A model generated the notes under the pieces. The model was given only the letters and a program-made list of their open reading frames with translations. It ran no database searches and had not been told where the DNA came from. Below, piece by piece: positions 53,072 to 64,000 of a stretch of 64,000 nt of DNA. A program made the translations under genes and the position numbers. Origin of the DNA: Castor canadensis (taxonomy: Eukaryota > Chordata > Mammalia > Rodentia > Castoridae); assembly GCF_047511655.1 (NCBI RefSeq), contig NC_133400.1, forward strand, positions 35,418,001 through 35,482,000, in the 5' to 3' direction. Numbering within the stretch: the stretch's first letter is position 1; each line of letters opens with the position of its first letter.

Positions 53072-54580
53072 AGTGGAAATGGATAATATGGGAAAAGAGA
53101 CACTTTCGAGATCTGCCTGACTGGATGTGCAGTTTTGGTCCACACTGTCAAAGGGCAGGCTGGTTTGCAGTAAGATGCTGTGTGGACCAACTTTATTTTC
53201 CCAATAGTGGGGAACCTGGGAAGCGTTTTCTCTTACACATTGGTAGGTACAGTGGCCAGCTGGCCCAGGTTGGTACTGGAAAAGTAAAGCACTTGTCTTC
53301 TAGGTCTGTAAGGAGAAAGGATGAAGAGGACAGGAGCATTTGTTGAGGCCCACCCATGCTCAGGAGCCACATATTCACAGTGTGACACACAGCTACTACT
53401 CCCTCCTCTGACACAAATTGGCTGTCCTGCCCTGCAGAAAGAGGGTTGAGGGAGGGACTGGGTGTCTGTGCTCCTGTTCTGTTTTCCCAACAGACTGCAC
53501 CCTGACAAGTGACTAGCCATGATGAGCTGGTTTCTGAATAGGTGGAGTTCAAAACCTAGGAAGCAGGGGTCTGCCAATTTGAGTCCCACAGTGTTTTTGG
53601 CCAAACCTAATCCAGCCTTAGTAGATTCCCTCCTGCATTTGCAAGTGTGTAAAATATCTAGGTTGGAAACCCCCAGGAGAGACCCAGAGCCAAGGACTGG
53701 AGTGAGTGATTGACTGAGAGGCAGAGGGAGCCTGGGGTGGTGAGGGGACAAATGAGACGGGGAAAGGGAGGTGGCCAGACAGTAAAGGGGACCTAAGTCA
53801 GCCACACAACAGAAAGCTGTGGTTGAATCTCACAGGGAAGTCTGGGAAATTGTGCAAAATGCATACCTCAGAAGTCCCTTGACCAAGGGGAGAGAAAGCG
53901 GGGCCTCATACCCACATGCCCTGCAGTGGTTGGTTAAGATGCCCAGACAAGCTGATTTCCCGGGACTTTCAGGCTCCTATACCATGGCCAAAGTGGATTC
54001 TAGGAGCCTAAGGGTAGCCTGTCTGTCAAAGATACAGTGAAAGTGGGAGCACCATTAGGCTACCACCGAAGTCACCAGGGCATAGGGTCCCTCCATCACA
54101 AGCAAAGTGCACCGCCCCCTGACTTTTGAAGGCTTTGCCAATCCTCCAGATCAAAATGTCTGATTAATGTACACAGAGCATTAAATACTGTTGAGTGTAG
54201 TTTGAAAGGGAAATGAAACCAACAGACTCTCCTTGCTGAATTTTCCACTCTGTGGTGAAGGAGACAGATTTCTTGTGAAAGTTTAGGAAATACACATGCC
54301 CACCTCCCCCACTGTCATATGTCTATGTGAGAGAATAAAGAATTCACAACTAGTTCTAAAAAAAGAGTCAAACTAGGAAGAGAGATACATTCGCAGACCA
54401 TACAGTACAGAGATGGGCAGAAAGGAAAGAGGGTTTCATTTATCATAATTGGAAAAAAAAAGAAATTTTTAAGTATTTTTCCCAGGTGAAGCCTATGGTA
54501 CATATATCTATGCTAGAATATCCTGATTGTCACATGGAATCTGGTTGTTAGGGAGGGTCTCATTTTGTACTGGAATTCAT
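53072..54580. other. Unique sequence, no gene recognised
   Basis: A 190-codon - strand frame (53233-53805) is the longest here. It has no domain that I recognise and overlaps a second - strand frame. I treat it as chance, with moderate doubt. Confidence 0.45.
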
Positions 54581-54893
54581 CTTTCTTTCTTTCTTTCTTT
54601 TTTTTTTTTGTACTGGGGTTTCTAATACTTGTGCCACTCTGACAGACCTTTTTGTATTGATTATTTTTGAGATAGGGTTTTGTTGTATTCCTGGGCTAGC
54701 CTGGACTACAATCTTTCTATTTGTGATTCCCTATGTAACTGGGATGACAGGCGCTCACCACCCTGTCCAGCCATTGGTTGAGAATGAGGTCTTTTTCCCA
54801 GGCAGGCCTTGAATCACTATCCTCTGGATCTCTACCTTCCAAGTAGCTAGGATTATAGGCTTGAGCCACTGCAGCAGGCCACAGTTCATCTTT
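54581..54893 (-). mobile_element. Composite SINE, antisense
   Basis: TTTC/poly-T tail at 54581-54610, antisense ID part ('gtactggggtttctaatacttgtgccactctgacagacc'), then two 7SL-like units with 'aactgggatgacaggcgctcaccaccctgtcc' and 'agtagctaggattataggcttgagccactgcagcaggcc'. Confidence 0.88.
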
Positions 54894-54964
54894 AAAAGCT
54901 AAAGAATTCCTCAGTATATCCACTTCTTAGTTGTAAAAGTCTGTTCTAAGTGCCTAAAAATAAA

Positions 54965-55185
54965 GATCACACCGATTAGCATTTATTTAGTGCTTACTAT
55001 GTGTGAATTGTCTTGCCTTTATCCACTCACTTAATACAACAAACCTACAGTTAGCCCTTGGTTCTCCTATTTTACAGACAAAGAAGCTTAGGCTTAGAGA
55101 TATAAAGTGACTAGCCCAGTATGACTTGGCAAGTAGGGCTGGGATTGCAAGCCCTGTGGTCTGACTCCAGTACCCACATTTTTAC
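54965..55185 (-). mobile_element. MIR SINE, antisense
   Basis: 'ctcctattttacagacaaagaagcttaggcttagagatataaagtgactagccc' then 'caagtagggctgggattgcaagccc' is a clear antisense MIR. Confidence 0.85.
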
Positions 55186-57544
55186 ATCTCTGCATTATCT
55201 TTCTTCCATGTGTCCTAATTACTTGTTTTGATAAACAAATGTTTTTACAAACATAAGTCCTGCCTTAATCCCTCTATTCCAGGGATATGAGGGTGACATT
55301 TTACATCATTGTAAATGTAATAGCTTAATATGAATAACATCCCACAACAGCCCATTCAGGAGCAGAGAGAGAATCTAACTTCCCAAGAACAACTATTGGT
55401 TCCTCCAGCAGTGTACCCAGTCAGGTCTTTGCACTAGCAAAGCCATATAAGCTTTGTCTCACACCCATCTGAAAGTGTCCCTTAATTTAGGGACATGAAC
55501 TATAGTCATAGGAAATCGATTTTGTCTGTCTCTCTTGGCTACCCCAGGAGCCTGTTCAACCACTGGCCTCCATATTGGGTAACCATGTGTGACAGGAGAA
55601 TGGAAGAACATTCCGCTCAGCTTTCATTGGCATTTACTAAATAAAAGAAGATGAGTGTGTGGTTGTAGACGGAAGCATCGCTTGGAAAGCACTCCAGCAA
55701 TTACTTAGATTCACATTTATTATGGTGTGATCCTGAGCTTAAAAAAGAATTAACTTTTTTTTTTTTCCAGGCAGGCTTATAAACGCAGACCCAGAGAGCC
55801 TCTCATTCTCCTAACTCTCTCTTCAGGAGGGAATGAGAGGGAAGAAGCTCCTACCTGACAGTGTTAAAAGCTTACGGTTTGCTTTTGCACAGTATTCTAT
55901 TACGGTGTAAGTGGTATGTGTGGCATAAGCACATATGCACATAAATGCTATTTGCTAAATTTAAAAGAAGATGGTTTTCCCACTTGGAACACTTAGGGAC
56001 TTATAAAAGATAACACCTTAAGAGGCAGCAAAATATACCACTACACACAGATAAAAGACCTCACTCTGCTCAATATGCAGAGAATTGATCTGGAGAAGGA
56101 CAGAACGTGGCTTTGGAGGTGAGATTGGATAAATGGGAAAAGAGGCAGCCTGGAAGCAGTGTACGTGTGCACAAGTGTATGCAGGCTTGTGCATCACCGT
56201 GCACACGCACAAGGCGACAGGTGGTGATTCAAAGCCAGGCGTTCAAGAATGCCATCACTTTGCCTCACCTTGTCTTTCCCACATGTTGGTGCTCAGTAAC
56301 AACAGCAGCTTTTGAGAGCGCCAGGCCCCAATAAGTCAGGAGCATTTGCTTAGAAACTGTGACCAGTCCCAATGTGCCTTTGTTTAATCTTTTCACTCGA
56401 CCCTCATAATAAGTAATTTCTGCTACATGGGGCTGCTGTGTGGTGGAGTGTGGCCCATCCAACGGGCTCTCTGGTCAGACCCCCACAGAGCCTCTGCTAT
56501 TGGCACTCACTCACAGAGCAGCCACTGCCCCAGGATGGGGGAGGCAGGCAGAGGTGTACACAATATGTGTCTGCGATGCCCTTTTTGATGGCTGTCATAT
56601 CTCCTGATGTGGCACAGGACTGGGCTGTATTGACAAAAACTTAAATGAGGAGATTTGGATTTTAGGCTCATCTCTGTTTCTCCCTGTGAGTCTACCTTGC
56701 CTAGAATACCCAGCTAGAAACAAATGTAAGGTTAGGATGAGACTTTGTGCACACAAGTCCCCCAAAGATGGCGCTATCCAGACTGAGATGATTAAATAAA
56801 AAATAAGTCAACATAAAATTTAAAAACCCCTTAGTCAAGTCATGTATGTAAAAAATATAGCCAGCCATGTCCTGCTGATTATGCTTTCTTCACAACCCCT
56901 TAATAATCAGAGTCATGACATGTTAGGATGATAACAACCCAGACAGATGATGCTACATTGAAAATTCTGCAAACACAAATAATAAAGACAAATAAACTCA
57001 GAAATGGAAAAGGAAGGGTAAATCTAAAGTCTGTCACTAACAGCTTAAAAAAATTCTGCAAGGCACAGATATCTGTAAAATTGGAACAATATAGAAACAT
57101 AGGGCTGTTAAATTCGAAAGGAACTCAGAAAGGTTGGAAAATATATAAATGATGTCAAAGTGCCTGGTTCATAACTGCATAACAAAGTAGAGGCTGATCG
57201 CAGATCTCATGATGGAAAGTCTCTAGCACTGACAGTGGGAGAGGCAGGTCAGAGGCAGAATCAAAAGTCAAGCTGAGGAAGGCTGAGGGCTGTGGCTACA
57301 GGGGAGACAAAGGTACTGAGGGCAAGAACTTGCTGCACATGATCCAGTGAGGTATGTGGAGGCAGGTGAGCTCATTATACAGAGGGCCATGAAAATAGGG
57401 TAGGTTCTTTCCCTGACTCGTCAGTGGTCTCCAAGAATGCAGCCTATGTTGATAAAACAGTGAGATTTTTACTTCTTGGAAAAGGCAGCGTGTATCAAAT
57501 GCTGAAACATGGAGTAAAGCCTTATTTTGTTCTATTTCACTTTA
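55186..57544. other. Unique sequence, no gene recognised
   Basis: A 74-codon lysine-rich frame (56928-57152) and other short frames lack domains. The block around 56750-57170 is AT-rich and could be an unrecognised repeat. Confidence 0.45.
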
Positions 57545-57745
57545 TTTTTGTATTTAAACTAATGCTTATCTAGTACTTTCCATGTATCAGACTTCATCTA
57601 TAGCATTTCATAAAGAATAACCAGCTTAATCTTCTTAACAACTCTAGAAAGCATATTATGCCATTTTACAGATGAGAAGACTGAGGCTTGAAGAGGTTGA
57701 GTGACTTGCCCAAGTCACACAGCTGGGCTGCACACAGGCTCCACA
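57545..57745 (-). mobile_element. MIR SINE, antisense
   Basis: 'ccattttacagatgagaagactgaggcttgaagaggttgagtgacttgcccaagtcacacagctggg' is one of the best preserved MIR phrases in the window. Confidence 0.92.
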
Positions 57746-58315
57746 GAACCCAAAACCACTGTGCTATGATGCTTTTAAAAGCATAGGAATACATATGACC
57801 TAATTTGATTTTCTCAGTATTTTTTTCAGTGTCTGAACCTATGAAAAATGAAGGGAATACATGATATAATTCTACATGCTTTAAGACAGGAAAAATAGTG
57901 AAAAAATTTGACCTTAAGATCTCTTCATGGTCTTTATAATTATACATGGGATGCTTCTATTTGCACCCAAATAGAATAAAAGGATAGATTGGAAAGACAA
58001 ATTTTTCTGTTATTCCACAATAATTCTCACATTGAGATCAGATTAGAAAACAACCAGGACAAATAGCCAAGAATAAAGTTGCCCCAAATGTCACAGACTC
58101 ACTCTAACAGAACGGGTGTGACAGTGTCTTAGGAAGTGTTTCATGTCACCCAGGCAGGGTGGGTGCTCATGTTAACAGCTCCTGAAATGCTGCAGCCTAC
58201 AAGACTGATGTTCCAAACGGTAAAGTCCATTTCCCTACAAAGACTTTCATTAAAAGCACTTTTACATTCAGCCTTGACTCCTTATAGTTGTACCCTTACA
58301 AGTAAGACAACACTA
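57746..58315. other. Unique AT-rich sequence
   Basis: No gene or repeat is recognised. Confidence 0.45.
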
Positions 58316-58480
58316 CTCACTCACTCATTCATTTAGCAAATATTGATAGAGTGTCAATTTAGCACTGTAATATGCCCAAAATGAACAAGGCACAGTTTTT
58401 ACTCCTTGAGAAATCCACTTACAGAATATAAATTTGGATAAATAATGGCAAACCTATGAGCAAAGTGTTAATATGGGTTC
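58316..58480 (+). mobile_element. Ancient mammalian repeat, L2-like
   Basis: 'cactcactcattcatttagcaaatattgatagagtgtc' and 'ggcacagtttttactccttgagaaatccacttacag' fit the common old repeat seen also at 45105. Confidence 0.45.
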
Positions 58481-58908
58481 TTATATCACAACATTAAAAA
58501 ATGTGCAGTGTGTTTCTGGCTCAATATAATGGAATGAGCACAGTGCACTCTTTCCTCTCCTGACTGAAATGTCACTAAAATGAGAGCAAACACAAAGTTT
58601 CCACATCTAGCCAAAATGAAGTAACAGGCATCCCTCTTACCTAAAATAATGAAAAAAATAGATAAAATGTATGAAAAAACAGTAGGCAAGATCCTAGACA
58701 ACAGCCAACATAGCACAGTGATCCTGGAAAGGGGAATCAAATGAGATGAGCCCTGAGTGCTGCCTGGAGAGCAGCTCCAGTCACAGAACAGAGAAGGCGA
58801 AGCCAGCAGAGCTCAGTGGGTACCTGGAGTCGAGGAGGTGGAGCTAAGGGTCTGAGAGGACTCAAACAAGAATGTTCACAGAGAAGAGCACAGGGGGTGT
58901 GTGTGTGG

Positions 58909-58911
<3 letters not shown>

Positions 58912-58983
<72 letters not shown>
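58912..58983 (+). repeat. (AG)n microsatellite, 72 bp
   Basis: An uninterrupted AG run, the longest simple repeat in the window, directly after a GT run. It opens long S-L or R-E repeat frames on both strands that are not genes. Confidence 0.97.
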
Positions 58984-58986
<3 letters not shown>

Positions 58987-60094
58987 CAGAGATGGGAAGA
59001 CAGTCCTGAGTACTGAAAGCACATGCATGTGAGGAGTTCCTGAATTCAGTGAAAACCGCACAGCACAGAGGGACTAGGGGAGTTAGGGGATGGAGCCTTT
59101 TGGTTCCACAGACCCAGGAGAAGCACTCTTCCCACCAGTCAGATTGGAACACTGTGAGACTCACTGTAATCCTCAATTGTGGGAAATAATCACCTCTAAA
59201 CCAAACACTGCTTTGGTACCATCTAATAAACCTTAAAAGCAAGTACAAAGGGTAAAACTGTTTCTCAGCAGCTAAACTGTCAGATCAAAGACAGACACCT
59301 GTAGTCTACTCAACACCAATAAAGTAAATTTAACAATCTCTGGCACTTGGTCAAAAATCACTCAGCAGGCAAAAAAGCTGGAAAGGAGGAGCCACAAGAG
59401 GAAATGAATCAATTAAAATGGACCCCAAATTAACACAGAATTACCAGACAAGGACACTCAAAATGTTATAATTGCATGCTGCACAATCAAAAAGTTAAGC
59501 AGAGAAATGGAAGATATTTTCAGGAGGCCAAAATCAAATTATTAGAGATAAAATTACAATGTCTAAGATAAAAAATTTCATTGGCTAGGAATGATGGCAA
59601 ATTACAGATTGCAGAAGAAGAGATTCATGAACTTGAACACATGGCTATAGAGAGTATTCACAATGAAAGACTAGGAGAAAGAGAATTTTATAAAATGAGC
59701 AGAGCTTCCTGAGCAGTGAGATAACCTCAGGTGGCCTATACATGGGAAATCAGAGTCTCTGAAACAGAAAGGACAGGACTAAAACAAGCTTTAAAAAAAA
59801 TAAGGACTCAAAAATTTCTAGATTTGATGAAAATAGAACCATAGAGCCATGAAATTCAATTATGCCCAATCACATGCATGTGTGCATGCTTGCATGCACA
59901 TACACACACAAAAGAAGAAAATTACAGCAAGTTATGCCATAATTAATGTGCTCAAAACTAGTGATAAGAATAAATCTTAAAGCAGCTTCAGGTAACAAGG
60001 CACATTACATAGAAAGGATCAAAGGCAAGGATGACTGCAGAGTTCTAGATATAAATGCTTATTTGAGAAAACAATGGAGAAAATTCTTTCCTTT

Positions 60095-60182
60095 TTCTTG
60101 TTTTTGGTGATAGGTATGGTATCCAGAGCCTCACACTTGCTAAGCATGTGCTCTACTACTGAGTTACACTCTCAGTCCAGGA
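60095..60182 (-). mobile_element. ID-like SINE, antisense
   Basis: 'gtttttggtgataggtatggtatccagagcctcacacttgctaagcatgtgctctactactgagttacactctcagtcc' is an antisense ID unit without 7SL part, inside the L1M ORF1 region. Confidence 0.82.
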
Positions 60183-60687
60183 ATAGCATTTTCAAAAGTA
60201 TCAAAAGAAAGGAACTGTCAACCAGAATTCTATAGTTAGTGAAATATCTTTTATAAATGAAGAGGACATAGATACTTTCAGATATATAAAGACTAAAAGA
60301 ATTAATCAGCAGAAGACTTCATTGTAAGAAATGTTAAAGAAAATCCTTTAGGCAGAAGGAAAATAACATCTGATGGAAGTAAGAATCTATACAAAGGAAT
60401 GAAAGATACTGGAAATGGGTACAAAAGTAAGTTTTGCCCCAATTAAAAAAAGTCTTTAAAACAAAAATGGGTATTTGGATGAATATAATAATAGAAAATG
60501 GGGTTTGTAACATTTGTAGAAGTTAAAAATATGGCAATAATTTTAAAAAAAGGATGAGAGGAAAGAGATAAAAATATATCACCTCAAGATTATTTCATTA
60601 TCTGTGAAATGGTATGAAGTCATTTGATGCTAAATATACATATATGTATACTACAAATCCTAAATTAACAACTAAAAAAACAAAACA

Positions 60688-62207
60688 AAGTTTTTTTTTT
60701 ATTTTATTATTTTATTATTCATATGTGCATACAAGGCTTGGGTCATTTCTCCCCCCTGCCCCCACCCCCTCCCTTACCACCCACTCTGCCTCCTCCCTCT
60801 CCCCCCACCCCCTCAATACCCAGCAGAAACTATTTTGCCCTTATTTCTAATTTTGTTGTAGAGAGAGTATAAGCAATAATAGGAAGGAACAAGTGTTCCT
60901 GGTTGAGATAAGGATAGTTATACAGGGAGCTGACATACATTAACTTCCTGTGCGTGGGTGTTACCTTCTAGGTTAATTCTTTTTGATCTAACCTTTTCTC
61001 TAGTTCCTGGTCCCCTTCTCCTATTGGCCTCAGTTGCTTTTAAGATATCTGCTTTAGTTTCTCTGCATTAAGGGCAACAAATGCTAGCTAGTTTTTTAGG
61101 TGTCTTACCTATCCTCATACCTCCCTTGTGTGCTCTTGCTTTTATCATGTACTCAAAGTCCAATCCCATTGTTGTGTTTTCCCTTGGTCTAATGTCCACA
61201 TATGAGGGAGAACATATGATTTTTGGTCTTTTGGGCCAGGCTAACCTCACTCAGAATGATGTTCTCCAATTCCATCCATTTACCAACGAATGATAACATT
61301 TCGTTCTTCTTCATGGCTGCATAAAATTCCATTGTGTATAGATACCACATTTTCTTAATCCATTCGTCAGTGGTGGGGCATCTTGGCTGTTTCCATAACT
61401 TGGCTATTGTGAATAGTGCCGCAATAAACACGGGTGTGCAGGTGCCTCTGGAGTAACCTGTGTCACAGTCTTTTGGGTATATCCCCAAGAGTGGTATTGC
61501 TGGATCAAATGGTAGATCAATGTTTAGCTTTTTAAGTAGCCTCCAAGTTTTTTTCCAGAGTGGTTGTACTAGTTTACATTCCCACCAACAGTGTAAGAGG
61601 GTTCCCTTTTCCTCGCATCCTCGCCAACACCTGTTGTTGGTGGTGTTGCTAATGATGGCTATTCTATTCTAACAGGGGTGAGGTGGAATCTTAGTGCATT
61701 TCCTTTATTGCTAGAGATGGTGAGCATTTTTTCATGTGTTTTTTGGCCATTTGAATTTCTTCTTTTGAGAAAGTTCTGTTTAGTTCACTTGCCCATTTCT
61801 TTATTGGTTCATTAGTTTTGGGAGACTTTAGTTTTTTAAGTTCCCTATATATTCTGGTTATCAGTCCTTTGTCTGATGTATAGCTGCCAAATATTTTCTC
61901 CCACTCTGTGGGTGTTCTCTTCAGTTTAGAGACCATTTCTTTTGATGAACAGAAGCTTTTTAGCTTTATGAGGTCCCATTTATCTATGCTATCTCTTAGT
62001 TGCTGTTCTGCTGGGGTTTCGTTGGGAAAGTTCTTACCTATACCTACTAACTCCAGAGTATTTCCTACTCTTTCCTGTATCAACTTTAGAGTTTGTGGTC
62101 TGATATTAAGATCCTTGATCCATTTTGAGTTAATCTTGGTATAGGGTGATATACATGGATGTAGTTTCAGTTTTTTGCAGACTGCTAACCAGTTTTCCCA
62201 GCAGCAA
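60688..62207 (-). mobile_element. Younger 5'-truncated L1, antisense
   Basis: Poly-T start at 60690 (its poly-A tail), 3' UTR with C-rich block 60750-60815, then ORF2 C-terminal sequence to 62207. CAAAACAAAG at both edges (60681-60690 and 62205-62214) is the target duplication. It is inserted into the ancient L1M between ORF1 and ORF2. Confidence 0.93.
61189..62207 (-). pseudogene. L1 ORF2p C-terminal fragment
   Basis: The - strand translation from 62207 shows '[20 protein letters not shown]' and '[20 protein letters not shown]', then after frame breaks 'WYLYTMEFYAAMKKNEMLSF' (frame 61189-61488). These are the C-terminal, post-RT parts of L1 ORF2p, including the cysteine-bearing end. Endonuclease and RT are absent because of 5' truncation. 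The open frame 61691-62497 runs past the L1 boundary into unrelated L1M and ID sequence, so its first ~95 codons are not L1 protein. Confidence 0.88.
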
Positions 62208-62337
62208 AACAAAGTTTTAACTGACAAACTAATAAAGGAGACACAATGGAATTGTTTAAAATACTCACTTAATCCAAAATAAGATAGCAAAAGAGAAAAC
62301 AGACAGAGAAGAATGAGGACATAAAAAGAAAACAAGG

Positions 62338-62425
62338 TACTGGTGGCGTGGCTCAAGCAGTGACTAGACTGCCTGCCTAGAAAGCATAAGGCCTGGAGTT
62401 CAAATGCCAGTACCACAAAAAAAGA
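62338..62425 (+). mobile_element. ID-like SINE, sense
   Basis: 'ctggtggcgtggctcaagcagtgactagactgcctgcctagaaagcataaggcctggagttcaaatgccagtaccac' with an A tail, inside L1M. Confidence 0.85.
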
Positions 62426-63024
62426 CAACAAATAGCATTTAAACCTGATTACATAATGTGTCACATTAAATACAAATGTTCTAAATGCCCCAATCAAGAG
62501 GAACAGATTATCAGATTGGATTTAAAATAAAAGGCCAGACCCAACTATGTGTTGCCTACAAGAAACACACTTCACTACAACAGTACAAAATGTTAAAAGT
62601 AAAGGGATGGAAAAATATATGGAGCAGATACAATCAAAAGAAAGGAGATTTCAGAGCAGAGCAGTAACTAGCATGAAGAATGTTATTTCATAATGATAGA
62701 TCAGTCAATTAATCAGGAAGACATAACAATGATAAATCATAAATGTCTATGCATCTAACAACAGAGCTTGAGAACAAATGAAACAAAACCTGATATATAA
62801 AGAACAAGTAGACAGAAAATCAATATGGAAACAGAAGATCTAAACAATATTATCAACAACTTTTTTAAATTGACATTTATAAAACACGTCACACCCAAAG
62901 AAGAATACACATCCTTTTAAATTATACATGAATATTTACAACAACAGAGCACACTGTGGGCCATGAAGAAGTCTCAGTAAATTTAAAACTTGTTTGACTA
63001 TGATAGAATTAAGTTGAAAATAAG

Positions 63025-63075
63025 TTCAAGGTCATCCTGGTCTACATAACAAGACCACCAAAAAAACCAAACAAG
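63025..63075 (+). mobile_element. 7SL/B1-like SINE fragment
   Basis: 'gttcaaggtcatcctggtctacataacaagaccacc' followed by an A-rich tail resembles the 3' end of a B1-like unit. L1M sequence continues after it. Confidence 0.4.
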
Positions 63076-63295
63076 CAAGCAACAAATAATAACCAACCCA
63101 CCCAAAAAACAAGAAAAGTCTTAGATTCTTCTTTTAAAAATTTAAAAAGAACACATTAAACTCAAGAAGAAGGAAGAAAATAATAAAAATAAGAACAGAA
63201 AAAATGACCTGGAAAAAGAAAAACACTGCAAGAAAAATCAGTGAAACTAAAAGTTGGTTCCTGGGGAAGATCACAAAATTGTTAAACTTCTAGCT

Positions 63296-64000
63296 AGGAG
63301 GATCCAAGATGGTAGGGTGCAGAAGCAGACAGCATGAGCTCTATAAATAAAAAATCTTGCTGAGACACTGGAGACATACTTGGCAGAAATAAGGCACCCT
63401 GAACCCTTAGCTTGTACAAAGCTTCTCGACGCCACATTACACTGAGAAAACAGGAGGGCTCCTGCACTGCCAGATGCTGACTCCAAACCTCCTTGGGAGA
63501 CATTCAGCAGACAACAGGTGAACACCAAACATCATGCAGTATTCCCCCAGCCATCCCTGGGATAAACCAGCATAGCCCCCTGGGCAGACTGAACCCCCCC
63601 CGCAAGACAAAACAAAACAAAACAAAAAACTGAATAAACAAGGAACTAAAAACTAACACACAGCAGAGGGGGTGGGGTGCTGTAAGTACACCAGAGAAGG
63701 GGGGGAAGGGCAAGGAACTTATCTCTGTGTGAACTTCCAGTAAACAAAGGCTGGAAAGGCAGAAGGGCCACCAGCGGGTAGGTGATAAGCTACTGCCTGA
63801 AATAGAGCAGGTAGCAGTCCACAAAACTCATCTCCTGAGTCAGTGAGCAACATCCAAAGTCAAATGACACTGCAAAATTGAAAAATAATCAGCAAACCAT
63901 CACAACATGTTGACAGCAGGGGGCCGGCTGATGGATCACTGACCTTGCCCCAGAGAAAGGGGACAAGGCAAAGAAACAAGCCCCAAGTAAACCAGCACAC
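63296..64000 (+). mobile_element. 5' end of a younger L1 (runs off the window)
   Basis: It starts 'gaggatccaagatggtagggtgcagaagcag', the start type of many mammalian L1 5' UTRs (CCAAGATGG). It continues with 'gacactggagacatacttggcagaaataa' without interruption to the edge. No ORF1 is reached within 705 bp, as expected of a 5' UTR. Retention of the 5' end suggests a full-length insertion, but the body lies outside. Confidence 0.6.

Larger units (their letters stand above)
58500..63295 (+). mobile_element. Ancient L1M element, host of nested insertions
   Basis: From about 59240 the sequence follows the L1M order. ORF1 region: 'ctgtcaaccagaattctatagttagtgaaatatc' at about 60217, then 'agaagacttcattgtaagaaatgttaaagaaa'. 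Inter-ORF: 'gacaaactaataaaggagacacaatggaa' at 62223. Endonuclease part of ORF2: 'cagattggatttaaaataaaaggccagacccaactatgtgttgcctacaagaaacacacttc' near 62512. It ends at 63295 where another L1 starts. The 58500-59240 start is less sure. All frames are broken. It is split by 60688-62207, the ID copies and a short SINE piece. Confidence 0.65.

Noticed and set aside
53233..53805. 190-codon - strand frame beside provirus B
   Set aside because: No domain, no similarity to retroviral proteins, overlapped by another frame. Possibly chance; a protein search would settle it.
56928..57152. Lysine-rich 74-codon frame
   Set aside because: AT-rich context, no recognisable domain, no start context or neighbouring exon.
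58737..59248. Serine-leucine repeat frames (- strand) and arginine-glutamate repeat frames (+ strand)
   Set aside because: They are translations of the AG microsatellite at 58912-58983. The same happens at 22246-22488.
61691..62497. The 268-codon open frame on the - strand, the longest in the window
   Set aside because: It spans an L1 ORF2 fragment and reads through the insertion point into L1M and ID SINE sequence. The hydrophobic N-terminal part is not a real protein domain.
1..64000. CRISPR arrays, bacterial operons, integrons
   Set aside because: Nothing with regular spacers or bacterial gene structure. The repeat content is mammalian throughout.

Overview
The window is mammalian, almost certainly rodent, intergenic or intronic DNA. 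It is dense in interspersed repeats and I could not support any intact host protein-coding gene, rRNA or functional tRNA gene in it. The best lineage marker is a SINE that joins 7SL/B1-like units to a tRNA/ID-like unit (clearest at 14203-14515, repeated in antisense at 10.6, 10.9, 16.3, 18.5, 23.7 and 54.6 kb). From memory this type resembles repeats of castorimorph rodents such as beaver. That species guess is inference, not proof.

Left part (1-9.2 kb): ancient MIR, L2 and MaLR copies, then a decayed gammaretrovirus-like provirus on the + strand (provirus A, 2272-7640). It has two LTRs, a leader, a scrap of gag matrix, an internal deletion running into late reverse transcriptase, then RNase H, integrase and env remnants with many stops and frameshifts. 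Downstream an old antisense L1 is interrupted by a MaLR LTR and an ID SINE.

Middle (9.2-47.3 kb): mostly unique sequence with scattered MIR, L2, MaLR LTRs (both orientations), L1M 3' ends, composite SINEs, microsatellites, a Tigger-like DNA transposon and MER5-like scraps. Possible regulatory sequence includes a small CpG-rich patch with a good CTCF-like site (24.2-24.85 kb), a 130-bp segment present twice with a CTCF-like motif in each copy (26.66 and 27.98 kb), and several unique AT-rich or homeodomain-motif-rich stretches that look like candidate conserved non-coding elements (18.8, 37.2, 43.5 and 46.6 kb).

Right part (47.3-64 kb): a second, unrelated gammaretrovirus-like provirus on the - strand (provirus B, 47329-53071). 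Its two LTRs are both 457 bp, its primer binding site matches tRNA-Arg, and it carries gag, protease and partial RT remnants. About 650 bp of AT-rich non-retroviral sequence replaces the catalytic part of RT, and nearly all of env is gone. From about 58.5 kb to 63.3 kb an ancient L1M is the host for nested insertions: a 5'-truncated younger L1 on the - strand (60688-62207), two ID SINEs, a short SINE fragment, and finally the 5' end of another L1 that leaves the window at the right edge.

No genes act together here. The window is mainly a record of successive retroelement insertions, with a few candidate regulatory sites.
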